Below, one piece after another: positions 12,457 to 20,906 of a stretch of DNA of 28,967 nucleotides. The position numbers and the translations under genes are program-made. Each line of letters starts with the position of its first letter. Position 1 is the first letter of the stretch. Below the pieces are notes generated by a model. That model was not told the DNA's origin. It made no database searches and saw nothing but the letters and a program-made list of their open reading frames with translations. The stretch covers positions 1 to 28,967 of the IMG/VR virus record IMGVR_UViG_3300028189_000045. One strand, 5' to 3'. Source of the DNA: a virus.

Positions 12457-13149
12457 ATGTTAACACTAGATGTGCTAAAAGATGTAGCACCTAAGAAATC
12501 AAGAGGTATGATTACTCAAGATTTAGTAGATCAGTTAAATGGATGGAATGATGATCCTAAGTTACTAGGTGGATTCAAAGATAATGTACTATCTTACATA
12601 GGTGTATTAAAATCAGGTAGATTCAAAATAACAGATTATATGAATGCAGTTAGATTTGTATCATACTGTTTAATAGGTCATAATGATATAGATGCTTATG
12701 CTATTACATTCCCTGAAAGATACCAGAGACTTATAAATGAAGGTGAAGATCGTAATAGTATTGCCCCTTATGTATCTATGTATAAGAAGAATAAGTTAGT
12801 TGTACAGATATTTGAACAAACTATTGTTCCTAGTCATGTACTAAATGCTCCTATGCATCAAGAAGCTTTAAATGAACTTATGAGAATAGGTTTAAATGGT
12901 AGATCGGAAGTAGCAAAAGTAAGTGCACTAACAGCTGTAATGGCTAACACCAAAGCACCTGAAGCAGCTAAAATAGAGATAGATATGACTATAGACACTG
13001 GAAGTGTTGTAGATGATTATGAACAAGCTATGAGAGCATTTGCAGATAAACAACTAGCTATGATTGGAGATGGTGTAGATTTAAAAGCAGTAACTAATGC
13101 TTCTATTAAAAGACCTGAAGAAGTTATAGAGGCTGAACTAGATGAGTAA
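12457..13149 (+). CDS. Probable terminase small subunit
   Basis: A 230-residue, mostly helical protein starting MLTLDVLKDVAPKKSRGMIT and placed two genes upstream of the large terminase, the usual place for the subunit that recognises phage DNA for packaging. The N-terminal part (about 1-60) could hold a helix-turn-helix-like DNA-binding domain (LVDQLNGWNDDPKLLGGF); the middle is helical (RIGLNGRSEVAKVSALTAVM) and the tail is acidic (EEVIEAELDE), as is common for small terminases. The call rests on position, size and general layout rather than on a signature motif. Promoter and AAAGGA site stand just upstream. Confidence 0.6.
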   Translation: MLTLDVLKDVAPKKSRGMITQDLVDQLNGWNDDPKLLGGFKDNVLSYIGVLKSGRFKITDYMNAVRFVSYCLIGHNDIDAYAITFPERYQRLINEGEDRNSIAPYVSMYKKNKLVVQIFEQTIVPSHVLNAPMHQEALNELMRIGLNGRSEVAKVSALTAVMANTKAPEAAKIEIDMTIDTGSVVDDYEQAMRAFADKQLAMIGDGVDLKAVTNASIKRPEEVIEAELDE

Positions 13150-13309
13150 GCAAAGAATTCCTTATAAGAAGGTAGTTGTTAAACCTGATAGAGGCAGTTA
13201 TGTTGATAGACTAAGTAAAGCACTAGATGTAGCCTCTAAAGATACAAGTACGCCTAGAAACGTTAGAGCTCTAGCTAGAAGACTAATGGGTATCGACAAT
13301 GGCTACTAA
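13142..13309 (+). CDS. Small basic hypothetical protein (55 aa)
   Basis: The frame starts MSKQRIPYKKVVVKPDRGSY and ends ALARRLMGIDNGY. It overlaps the end of the small terminase gene by 8 nt and the start of the large terminase gene by 11 nt, which is strong evidence for a coupled real gene. It has 13 Lys or Arg against 5 Asp residues. A packaging accessory or DNA-binding role would fit charge and position, but no family is recognised. Confidence 0.6.
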   Translation: MSKQRIPYKKVVVKPDRGSYVDRLSKALDVASKDTSTPRNVRALARRLMGIDNGY

Positions 13310-15971
13310 GTACCTAAAACTTCCAGTCGAGCAACACCTGAATCTTACTGACTATGAAATGAAAGGCTATATGCCTACAGTTGAAGCTCTTATGTTTGTT
13401 AACTTTATTAAAGAGGTTAATAATGGACAAGAAGAGAATGAGACACCACTAGTTCACTTAAAGATGATGGACAATGTATTTAACAATGATAAGCGTTGTG
13501 CGATCTTATGTCATCGTGGTATAGGAAAACTAGAGACAGAGAATAGTCCTATATTGACTCCTGGTGGATGGACTACTATGGGAGCTATATCTGTAGGAGA
13601 TTCTGTAATAGATAGGCATGGGAAAGCTACTGTAGTTACTTATAAGACAGAGGCTCAGTATCCTGAAACATACCTAATGACTCTTACTGATGGTACTACT
13701 ATGGAAGTAGGAGACGAACATAAACATGTAGTATGGAGAGATAGAAGAACTCCTACTGTAAAACGTAATAGTGAAAAAGTTATGACTACTCTAGAGCTTA
13801 TAGAGTCTGGACTTGTTACTACATCTAAAAGATCTAGTGTTAAAGATTCCAAGTGTTCTTATAGGTTTGGGATACCGCTAGTATCTCCTATAGAGTTTTC
13901 GTATAAACCTGTAGGAATAGACCCATATGTGTTAGGTTTAGGTTTAGCTAACGGCTACTACCCTAAAGGACAGATTAGCTGTCATGCAGATGATATGGTA
14001 GAGTTGTGTAAGTATGTAGGAGACTCTGGATACTCTATTAATAGTATGCGTATAGAAGGTGGTAATGCTGGTCAAATATATATAGGTAGTAAAGTATTTT
14101 CAGAATACTCTGAGCTAAGAAGTGGTAATAAGTACATCCCTAAAGAGTACATGTTAGGTAGTATAGGTCAAAGAGTCCTACTACTTAGAGGTCTTATGGA
14201 TGGAGATGGGCACATAGCTAAAAATGGAGGATGTAGTTACAGTTCGTACAATAGAAGACTGGCTACAGATGTAAGGGATTTAGCTAGAAGTTTAGGTGCT
14301 ATAAGTTATGTAAAAGAGTACATTAGGTCAGATAAAAACTTCGAGACTGAGTATAGAACTATAGTAAACATAAAGGTAAATCCTTTCAGACTAAATAGAA
14401 AGGCATCTAAGTGGAAACCCACTAAGAAGATGACTAAAGGCATAGTAAGTTTAGAGCCTCTCGGTAAGAAGAAAGGTTACTGCATAGAAGTATCTTCTGA
14501 AAGTCATACCTATATAGCTAATGGGTACACGGTAACGCATAATACTACCGTATTTGCAGAGTATTTAATACTTTTCTGTGCAGCATTTGGTTATATACCT
14601 GGATTTGGTAAAACAAACCTTATACTTTACGTTACTGACTCAATTGAGAATGGTGTAAAGAATCTTAGACGTAACGTTGAGTTTAGATATGCTAACTCTG
14701 AGTTTTTACAGAAGCTTATTCCAGATAAGAAGATTAGTGTAGGCGATAATGGTGGATATGTAGATCCTGATGAGTATGAGAGACAATCAGGTGGAGGTAG
14801 AAAGTTTACTGACATTAGATTAGAGTTTAAAAATAATAAGGGTCATACTACTATTGTAAAAGGGTATGGTGCTAAAACAGGAGTTCGTGGTGCTAAAGAA
14901 ATGGGACAACGACCTACTATGGCTATTCTTGATGACCTGGTTTCTGATACAGATGCTGAATCGCCCACTATTATAGCTACGATAGAGAATACAGTATACA
15001 AGGCCGTTTCTAAGGCTCTTAGCCCTACGAAACAAAAGATGATCTGGTTAGGTACTCCATTTAATGCTAGAGATCCATTATATAAAGCAGTTGAGTCTGG
15101 AGCATGGAGAGTATCTGTGTATCCTATCTGTGAAGAGTTTCCTGTAGAGAAGAAAGATTTCAGAGGTAGTTGGGAAGATAGATTTACTTATGAGTATGTA
15201 AGAGATGAGTATGAAGAGGCTCAAGCCCTAGGTATGCCAGCTAACTTTAATCAGGAGCTTATGTTGAGAATTATGTCAGAAGAGGATCGTTTAGTCAAGG
15301 ATTCAGATATTAGATGGTATGATAGCAGTATCATAGATGATAACAAAGCTAACTATAATTTCTATATAACTACAGACTTTGCAACTAGTGAAAAGCAAGC
15401 AGCTGACTTTAGTGTTATATCTGTATGGGCATATACTAATAATGGTGATTGGTTATGGGTTGATGGTACGATTAAACGTCAATTGATGGATCAGACTATG
15501 AATGATGTCTTTAGATTTGTAACTACGTACAAACCAGAGAAGGTAGGTATAGAAGTGTCAGGTCAACAAGGTGGCTTCATTAAATGGATTGAAGATCTGA
15601 TGCTACAACGTAATATATTCTTTAACCTAGCTAGTGATAAGAATAGTGGTGAACCTGGTATAAGACCTAATGGTAATAAGATGATTAGGTTTCAAACTAT
15701 ACTTCCACAGTTCAAGTTAAAGAAGATTAGATTTCCAGAAGATCAGAAAGATAGTGAAGAAGTTAGGGAGATTATCAATGAGTTAAGTAATGCCTCTAAG
15801 AGTGGTTTTAAGAGCAAACATGACGACTTTATTGATACTGTGAGTATGTTATCAGTAATGGATCCGTGGAAGCCTAGCGAAGGCACAACGGTTAGTGTAG
15901 ATAAGGAAGATGGTATATACAAGAGTGATTATGTACCTGAAAGTGAAGACTCGTCATACGACGTAATATAA
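13299..15971 (+). CDS. terL: Terminase large subunit (TerL) with in-frame intein
   Basis: The 890-residue precursor is the ATPase and nuclease that drives DNA into the prohead. Residues 78-415 are an intein; the mature protein would be 552 residues, normal for the family. The Walker A motif HRGIGK|TT is split by the intein and reforms on splicing. Walker B is AILDDLVSD. The C-terminal RNase H-like nuclease has TTDFATSEKQAADFSVISVW (first Asp), KVGIEVSGQQGG (Glu) and SKHDDFIDTVSM (last Asp). GVRGAKEMGQRP and MIWLGTPFNARDPLYKAVES follow the style of N4-like terminases. No product can package DNA unless the intein is removed. The gene overlaps the small basic gene upstream. Confidence 0.92.
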   Translation: MATKYLKLPVEQHLNLTDYEMKGYMPTVEALMFVNFIKEVNNGQEENETPLVHLKMMDNVFNNDKRCAILCHRGIGKLETENSPILTPGGWTTMGAISVGDSVIDRHGKATVVTYKTEAQYPETYLMTLTDGTTMEVGDEHKHVVWRDRRTPTVKRNSEKVMTTLELIESGLVTTSKRSSVKDSKCSYRFGIPLVSPIEFSYKPVGIDPYVLGLGLANGYYPKGQISCHADDMVELCKYVGDSGYSINSMRIEGGNAGQIYIGSKVFSEYSELRSGNKYIPKEYMLGSIGQRVLLLRGLMDGDGHIAKNGGCSYSSYNRRLATDVRDLARSLGAISYVKEYIRSDKNFETEYRTIVNIKVNPFRLNRKASKWKPTKKMTKGIVSLEPLGKKKGYCIEVSSESHTYIANGYTVTHNTTVFAEYLILFCAAFGYIPGFGKTNLILYVTDSIENGVKNLRRNVEFRYANSEFLQKLIPDKKISVGDNGGYVDPDEYERQSGGGRKFTDIRLEFKNNKGHTTIVKGYGAKTGVRGAKEMGQRPTMAILDDLVSDTDAESPTIIATIENTVYKAVSKALSPTKQKMIWLGTPFNARDPLYKAVESGAWRVSVYPICEEFPVEKKDFRGSWEDRFTYEYVRDEYEEAQALGMPANFNQELMLRIMSEEDRLVKDSDIRWYDSSIIDDNKANYNFYITTDFATSEKQAADFSVISVWAYTNNGDWLWVDGTIKRQLMDQTMNDVFRFVTTYKPEKVGIEVSGQQGGFIKWIEDLMLQRNIFFNLASDKNSGEPGIRPNGNKMIRFQTILPQFKLKKIRFPEDQKDSEEVREIINELSNASKSGFKSKHDDFIDTVSMLSVMDPWKPSEGTTVSVDKEDGIYKSDYVPESEDSSYDVI
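13530..14543 (+). mobile_element. Intein with LAGLIDADG endonuclease inside terL
   Basis: A 338-residue in-frame insert between Lys77 and Thr416 of TerL. Block A is LETENSPILTPGGWTTMGAI with SVGDSVID. Block B is EVGDEHKHVVW. Block F/G is GYCIEVSSESHTYIANGYTV ending THN. The first residue is Leu instead of Cys or Ser. Block F has Cys395 where Asp is usual, and the first C-extein residue is Thr, so it resembles class 3 inteins, which use an internal Cys nucleophile; Trp146 lies near but not exactly at the expected block B site. The homing domain has LAGLIDADG motifs at 211-219 (VLGLGLANG, with Asn in place of Asp) and 296-304 (LRGLMDGDG). Confidence 0.88.
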
Positions 15972-15981
15972 AGGGTTAAAA

Positions 15982-16197
15982 ATGAGAGATGTAATAATTG
16001 TAGCAATATGGGATATGGAAAATAGTACAGCAACTAGATCAGTAGTTGTAGATAATAAGAGTAAAGAACTTAAGCTGAATGGTAAGAAACCTAATAAAAT
16101 GATTGTACCTGAGAGCCTTATAGATGTAAAGTTACTTAGAAAAGTAAAGAGTTTAGGTGCGTATAATTGTAAAATTGTAAAAGCAGTAGGAAAGTAG
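15982..16197 (+). CDS. Small basic hypothetical protein (71 aa)
   Basis: Starts MRDVIIVAIWDMENSTATRS with an AAAGGG site 10 bp after the terL stop. The layout is beta strands followed by a lysine-rich stretch (KSKELKLNGKKPNKMIVPES), and the protein ends KIVKAVGK. It lies between the terminase and adaptor genes, where small head-completion or accessory proteins are common, but no family is recognised. Confidence 0.6.
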   Translation: MRDVIIVAIWDMENSTATRSVVVDNKSKELKLNGKKPNKMIVPESLIDVKLLRKVKSLGAYNCKIVKAVGK

Positions 16198-16205
16198 CAC
16201 TAAAC

Positions 16206-16216
16206 TATGGTATAAT
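16206..16216 (+). promoter_or_regulatory. Promoter box TATGGTATAAT before the adaptor/tail fibre genes
   Basis: CTATGGTATAATTTTAAA lies in the 45-bp gap 26 bp before the ATG at 16243. It is an exact repeat of the 11-mer at 12428 and 23175. Confidence 0.55.
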
Positions 16217-16242
16217 TTTAAAAACTATACTGGAGTACGTCC

Positions 16243-16857
16243 ATGACTGTAGATGAAGTAGTAACACAACTAAAGTATGGGGAACTCCGATCTCTTGCAG
16301 CTAGGGAGGATATCCCTGCAATGGTCTCTTATATGAACCTAGCTCTAATCGCCTTGTACGGTAGATTCAAACTTCTACGTAGCGAACAAATTATAGATCT
16401 TCAAGATAACATAGCAACATACAACCTAGCTTCAGACGTCTTATCTATAGAGGCGGTATATACTGAAGTAGCAGAAATTGGTGTAAATGATGACAATGCT
16501 CTCAATGGCGTATTTACTCCTAGCTTTGATACAATCCAATTACCTAATGCAAAGACAGGTAATCAGTTAAGTGTTTTATACGTGGCTACACCTGCTAAAC
16601 TTTTAGTTGATGCTACGGATTCAGTAACTCTTGCACAAAATGTTAGGTTACCTGAACAACTGATGGAACCATTTTTACACTACATAGGCTATAGAGCTCA
16701 TGGTAGTATGAATGGGGATATTAAAGCAGAGAATAACACTCACTACATGAGGTATGAGGCTAGTTGTAAACGTGTATTAGACCTAGGTTTAATTAGAGTT
16801 GACGCAGTTCCTGCGTTCGTTAATAGACAAGAAGGAATTTCAGATGCAGAGGATTAG
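16243..16857 (+). CDS. Head-tail adaptor-like protein (204 aa)
   Basis: Begins MTVDEVVTQLKYGELRSLAA. The N-terminal helices, the LALIALYGRFKLLRSEQIID segment, a beta part (DLQDNIATYNL, DVLSIEAVY) and a long C-terminal helical bundle with LPEQLMEPFLHYIGYRAHGS follow the layout of phage adaptor (DUF6682-like) proteins, which join the portal to the tail. That call is from pattern memory and remains probable. It has a GGAG ribosome site and its own upstream promoter box. Its end overlaps the tail fibre start by 14 nt. Confidence 0.6.
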   Translation: MTVDEVVTQLKYGELRSLAAREDIPAMVSYMNLALIALYGRFKLLRSEQIIDLQDNIATYNLASDVLSIEAVYTEVAEIGVNDDNALNGVFTPSFDTIQLPNAKTGNQLSVLYVATPAKLLVDATDSVTLAQNVRLPEQLMEPFLHYIGYRAHGSMNGDIKAENNTHYMRYEASCKRVLDLGLIRVDAVPAFVNRQEGISDAED

Positions 16858-19800
16858 TAGTTTTACAAGTGGCAAAACAGCTCAAGTAGTTGAGTCTGCG
16901 ATAAATGATAGTGCTTATGATGTAGTAAAAATAGTATCTGATGATATAGCACATGTAACAGCTGTAAGTACTGCGATAGGCAATGGTGCATTCACTAAAG
17001 TAGATATGGTAACTACAGAGCCTTTCAAGTCTAATATAGATATAGTATCAGGTATCAATGGTGCGGTTACAACTGTAGCTGGACTAAGTACTCAAGTAAC
17101 TGCATTAAGTGATGTAGCAACCTCAACCGCTTTAGAGAATCTTTCAGGTAACTCAGCAGATCTAGTAGCTTTAAGTGGGAATTCTGCAGATCTTACAGCG
17201 CTAGGCGGTAATTCTACTAACCTCAGCCTACTAGGTACCTTAGATGCTGTTTCAGATATGAACACTTTAGCAGTACCAGCTATTATAACAGATATGGATA
17301 TAGTATCTACTAATATAGCTAATGTTAATGTAGTAGGGTCTGCTATTGATAATGTAAATACAACAGCGACTAATATAGCTAGTATCAATACTGTAGCTAA
17401 TGTTGCAAATCTTGCTGACATAGTTACTGTAGCAGATGACCTAAATTCACTAGATCTAAATGGCATAGCAGATGTTGTTACAGTAGCTACTGACCTAAAT
17501 AAAGGATTAGTAGGGGGTACTCCTGATCCTTTACTATCAAGCGTCAATAATGTTAGTAATAGTATTGATAGTGTTAACACAGTATCTAGTGTATCTTCAC
17601 AGGTTACAACTCTCGCACCATTAAGTGCAGAGATTGCAGCTTTAGGTGATGTCACAACTTCAGTAGCCTTAGATAGACTTAATACAGGAGGCACTGCAGC
17701 TAGCATTGACAGGTTAAACACGTTAGGTACGGCTAATAGCATTGACTTACTAGGTACAGTGGATGTGGTAAGTGATATTAATATTCTCGGTACACTGGAC
17801 GCTGTGGCTGACATGAATACGCTAGCAGCAGTTAGTGGGGCGATTACTACTTCTGCAGCTAATATAGCAAGTATAAACACTGTAGCCGCAGATCTTAATG
17901 AATCAGTTTCTGAGATTAATACTGTTGCCGTTTCTATTGCTAATGTAGATACTGTAGGTACAGCTATTACTGCTGTCAACACTGTATCAACCGATATTGC
18001 TAATGTAAATACTACTGCAGCCTCGATAGCTAACGTTAATGCAGTCGGAGTGGACTTACTTGAACCGGTATCAGAAATCAATACTGTTGCAACATCTATA
18101 GCTAATGTTAACCTTACAGGTGGAAGTATTGCAGGTGTAAACACTGTAGCCGCAGACATAGTAAATGTTAATACTGTTGCAACTGACCTGAATGAACCAA
18201 TCTCAGAGATTAACACAGTCGCAGTAGATATAGCTAATGTCAATAAAGTTGGTACAGATATAGCTAATGTTAATACTGTTGCCACTAGTATTGCTAATGT
18301 AAATACTACCGTTGCTAATATAGCGAATGTAAATGCAGTAGGTCTTGATTTATTAGAACCTATATCGGAGATTAATACGGTAGCAGCCTCTATTGCTAAT
18401 GTAGATACTGTATCAGGATCAATCGCAAGTGTTACTACAGTAGCTACAGACCTAGATAAACTAATTGGTACTAATCAACCCACTGACAGTGCTATTCTAA
18501 ATGCATTGACGAACGCTACTGATTCTGCAAACTCAGCTACAAACGCTCAACTTTCCGAATGGGAGGCAGAAGCATCTAGGCTAACTGCTACTAGCTATGC
18601 GGTAGAAGCAGAAAACGTCCTAGTAAATCTGGTCACTTCCAATGGTGATGGTACCTACACGTATACACCACAAACAGGTGTGTATAGTTCATTACATTAT
18701 GAATCTAAATATACAGCATTTGATCCTGCTATCTATCAAACTAGAAATGAGGAGGGTGTAGCTAATGGTTACGCATCTCTTGATAATACAGGTTTGGTAC
18801 CAGCTAGCCAACTACCTAGTTATGTGGATGATGTAATCGAAGTAGCAACATATGCTGACTTACCGTTAGGTACTATAGGGTTTATTTATATAGTCGTAGC
18901 TGATGAGACTAAAGGTGGAGATACTTCTACTTATAGATGGACTGGAAGTGTCTATGCACTGGTGAGTAATACATTAACGTCACTAGACGTTAAGAACTTA
19001 TATGAAGGTAATACTGACACTAATGTGTATACAGATGCTGAGAAAGCCCAGGTAGTTACTAATACTTCAGGTATTGTGGTTCTAGACTCTAGAGCTACTT
19101 CACATGATGTGGATATAGCAGTTATAAAAGAAGATATAGGTAACTTAACAGATGCTATTGATGGTGGTGGAGATGTAGCTGGAGATACTCATGCTGCTCC
19201 AGCTAAAGCAACTCCAGTTGACCTAGACGAGATACCTCTTGTTGATAGTGCTGCTTCGTTTGGACTAAAAAAACTATTGTGGTCTGATTTAAAAGCAACA
19301 CTTGAAGCTAGATTTGACTCTCTCTATATGGCTCTTTCAACAAACCAAACAATAGCTGGTATTAAAACATTTACATCATTTATGGTTACCCCAGAGTTTC
19401 CACCTACAGCAGACTATCAAGTTGCTAATAAAAAATATGTTGATGATAACTTAACAGTTCAGATAGTTGCTGAAGCTAATAGCCAAGCTGAAGAAGATGC
19501 TGCATTTACTGCTGGAGCAGTTGTTGTTGTAAGAACAGATTTAATTCCAATACCTTATGTTGTTCAATTATTATTACACATGGATGGAACTGATGGTGGA
19601 ACTACTTTTATTGATAGTTCATATAATGGGTTCACTGTAACAGCAGAGTCACTTACTACTACTGAAACATTAGACCCAGCAGACGGAACAGCATTTATGC
19701 AATCTACTGCTACTCCTACTTCTAGTGCAGCTGGTGCAGATAGAGGGCTAAAAATAGCAGATGATGCAAACCTAAGAACTGGTACTGATGATTTTACTAT

Positions 19801-20896
19801 TGAAGCATACTTTAGATTAACAGATTCAGCAATAGGTACATACTCAGAACACCATACAATAGCTTCAAAATGTACTGTTGGTACAGAAGGAGATTTAAAT
19901 GGATGGTATTTAGGTGTTCTGAACGGTACTAATTTAGTATTCTCTATTAATAATGTTTCTCAATTGTCTGTTGACTGGGTTGGAGCATCTCTAAACTTGA
20001 CTGATTGGTTTCATGTATCTGTAAATAGAGTAGGGACAACTACTACTATGTATGTTAATGGTGTAGCGATGGATACTAAAGAGTCTATGGTTATGAGCGA
20101 GGGTGTTGGCGACTTGATGATTGGTAGATGGTATTACTATACAGACCATACTTATAATACAGATGTAGATGAATTTCAAATGGTAACTGCTGGAGCATTA
20201 AGAACTGAAGCATTTACACCATCGAGTACAGCTCTTGGAGAATATGTTGGTTCAGCAGAATTACTACTTCACATGGATGGTCTTGAAGGCGGTGCCGTAT
20301 TTGAAGATAGCTCAAAAAATGGGTTTACAATAACAAAAGTAGGTCTTCCTACAACCACAACTGCATCGCCAGTATTAGGGACAGCATCTATGCTTAATGC
20401 CAACTCTACAAACTACATAACTGTTGCAGATGACCCAGCACTAAGATTTGGTACTAATGATTTTACTATGGAATGTTTTTTCAAGCCTACTTCGATATCA
20501 ACAGCTGCACACCACTTTATAGCATCTAGTGGTGTAAGTGGAGGCTTGAATGGTTGGTACTTAGGCTTAATGAATGGTGCTAATATTACTTTTGCTGTTG
20601 ATAATACTGCTACACTAAGTGTTTCAACGGCATTTACTCCAGTATTGGGAGTGTGGTCACATATATCTCTAAATAGAGTTGGCGATGTATACAGCATATA
20701 CATTAACGGTGTTTTTGGTGGAAGCACAACATCAACATCAGTAATAACAGAAGGTGTATCTGAATTGCAAATTGGAAGATGGCACTACAGTACAGCAAAT
20801 ACACATAGTTCAAATCTAGATGAGTTTTACATACAGATAGGCTCAGCCCTTAGAACTGCCAATTTCACACCTCCAACTGTTCCATTCGTAAGATAG
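16844..20896 (+). CDS. Long repeat-rich tail fibre with two LamG-like domains
   Basis: The ATG at 16844 (AAGGAA site; MQRISSFTSGKTAQVVES) is preferred over the frame start at 16799, which lacks a site. The protein has 1350 residues. Residues from about 150 to 540 are repeats of the form IANVNTVA(T/S)(D/S), likely a trimeric stalk. Next comes ASLDNTGLVPASQLPSYVDD with a DLPLGTIGFIYIV domain, as in many fibres, then STNQTIAGIKTFTSF and VANKKYVDDN, another common fibre motif. The C-terminus has two concanavalin/LamG-like domains (LLLHMDGTDGG...; LLLHMDGLEGG...) that probably bind host surface sugars. It sits at the adaptor gene and is followed by the SGNH protein. Confidence 0.85.
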   Translation: MQRISSFTSGKTAQVVESAINDSAYDVVKIVSDDIAHVTAVSTAIGNGAFTKVDMVTTEPFKSNIDIVSGINGAVTTVAGLSTQVTALSDVATSTALENLSGNSADLVALSGNSADLTALGGNSTNLSLLGTLDAVSDMNTLAVPAIITDMDIVSTNIANVNVVGSAIDNVNTTATNIASINTVANVANLADIVTVADDLNSLDLNGIADVVTVATDLNKGLVGGTPDPLLSSVNNVSNSIDSVNTVSSVSSQVTTLAPLSAEIAALGDVTTSVALDRLNTGGTAASIDRLNTLGTANSIDLLGTVDVVSDINILGTLDAVADMNTLAAVSGAITTSAANIASINTVAADLNESVSEINTVAVSIANVDTVGTAITAVNTVSTDIANVNTTAASIANVNAVGVDLLEPVSEINTVATSIANVNLTGGSIAGVNTVAADIVNVNTVATDLNEPISEINTVAVDIANVNKVGTDIANVNTVATSIANVNTTVANIANVNAVGLDLLEPISEINTVAASIANVDTVSGSIASVTTVATDLDKLIGTNQPTDSAILNALTNATDSANSATNAQLSEWEAEASRLTATSYAVEAENVLVNLVTSNGDGTYTYTPQTGVYSSLHYESKYTAFDPAIYQTRNEEGVANGYASLDNTGLVPASQLPSYVDDVIEVATYADLPLGTIGFIYIVVADETKGGDTSTYRWTGSVYALVSNTLTSLDVKNLYEGNTDTNVYTDAEKAQVVTNTSGIVVLDSRATSHDVDIAVIKEDIGNLTDAIDGGGDVAGDTHAAPAKATPVDLDEIPLVDSAASFGLKKLLWSDLKATLEARFDSLYMALSTNQTIAGIKTFTSFMVTPEFPPTADYQVANKKYVDDNLTVQIVAEANSQAEEDAAFTAGAVVVVRTDLIPIPYVVQLLLHMDGTDGGTTFIDSSYNGFTVTAESLTTTETLDPADGTAFMQSTATPTSSAAGADRGLKIADDANLRTGTDDFTIEAYFRLTDSAIGTYSEHHTIASKCTVGTEGDLNGWYLGVLNGTNLVFSINNVSQLSVDWVGASLNLTDWFHVSVNRVGTTTTMYVNGVAMDTKESMVMSEGVGDLMIGRWYYYTDHTYNTDVDEFQMVTAGALRTEAFTPSSTALGEYVGSAELLLHMDGLEGGAVFEDSSKNGFTITKVGLPTTTTASPVLGTASMLNANSTNYITVADDPALRFGTNDFTMECFFKPTSISTAAHHFIASSGVSGGLNGWYLGLMNGANITFAVDNTATLSVSTAFTPVLGVWSHISLNRVGDVYSIYINGVFGGSTTSTSVITEGVSELQIGRWHYSTANTHSSNLDEFYIQIGSALRTANFTPPTVPFVR
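17290..18465 (+). repeat. Tandem protein-coding repeat of the tail fibre stalk
   Basis: More than 20 imperfect units of about 33-36 bp encode variants of ATxIANVNTVA and SEINTVA. Longer second-order units repeat (DLNEPISEINTVA appears several times, also as DLLEPVSEINTVA). The frame on the other strand is open for 397 codons only because of this repetition. Confidence 0.8.
19560..20896 (+). repeat. Duplicated LamG-like domain in the tail fibre
   Basis: Two copies of about 650 bp each, 19560-20215 and 20257-20896. Matching parts include LLLHMDG, FIDSSYNGFT/FEDSSKNGFT, GTDDFTIEAYF/GTNDFTMECFF, NGWYLGVLNG/NGWYLGLMNG, VNRVGTTTTMYVNG/LNRVGDVYSIYING, IGRWYY/IGRWHY and ALRTEAFTP/ALRTANFTP. The copies have diverged, so the duplication is not recent. 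Confidence 0.8.
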
Positions 20897-20906
20897 GAGT
20901 GGACAG

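Noticed and set aside
16799-16843. Longer start for the tail fibre protein
   Set aside because: The extra 15 residues lie wholly inside the adaptor gene and lack a ribosome site, while the ATG at 16844 has AAGGAA at the right distance.
17092-18285. Long open frame of 397 codons on the minus strand
   Set aside because: It is the mirror of the tail fibre repeats. Its product is a low-complexity Thr/Val/Leu/Ser repeat without a ribosome site and runs against the operon.
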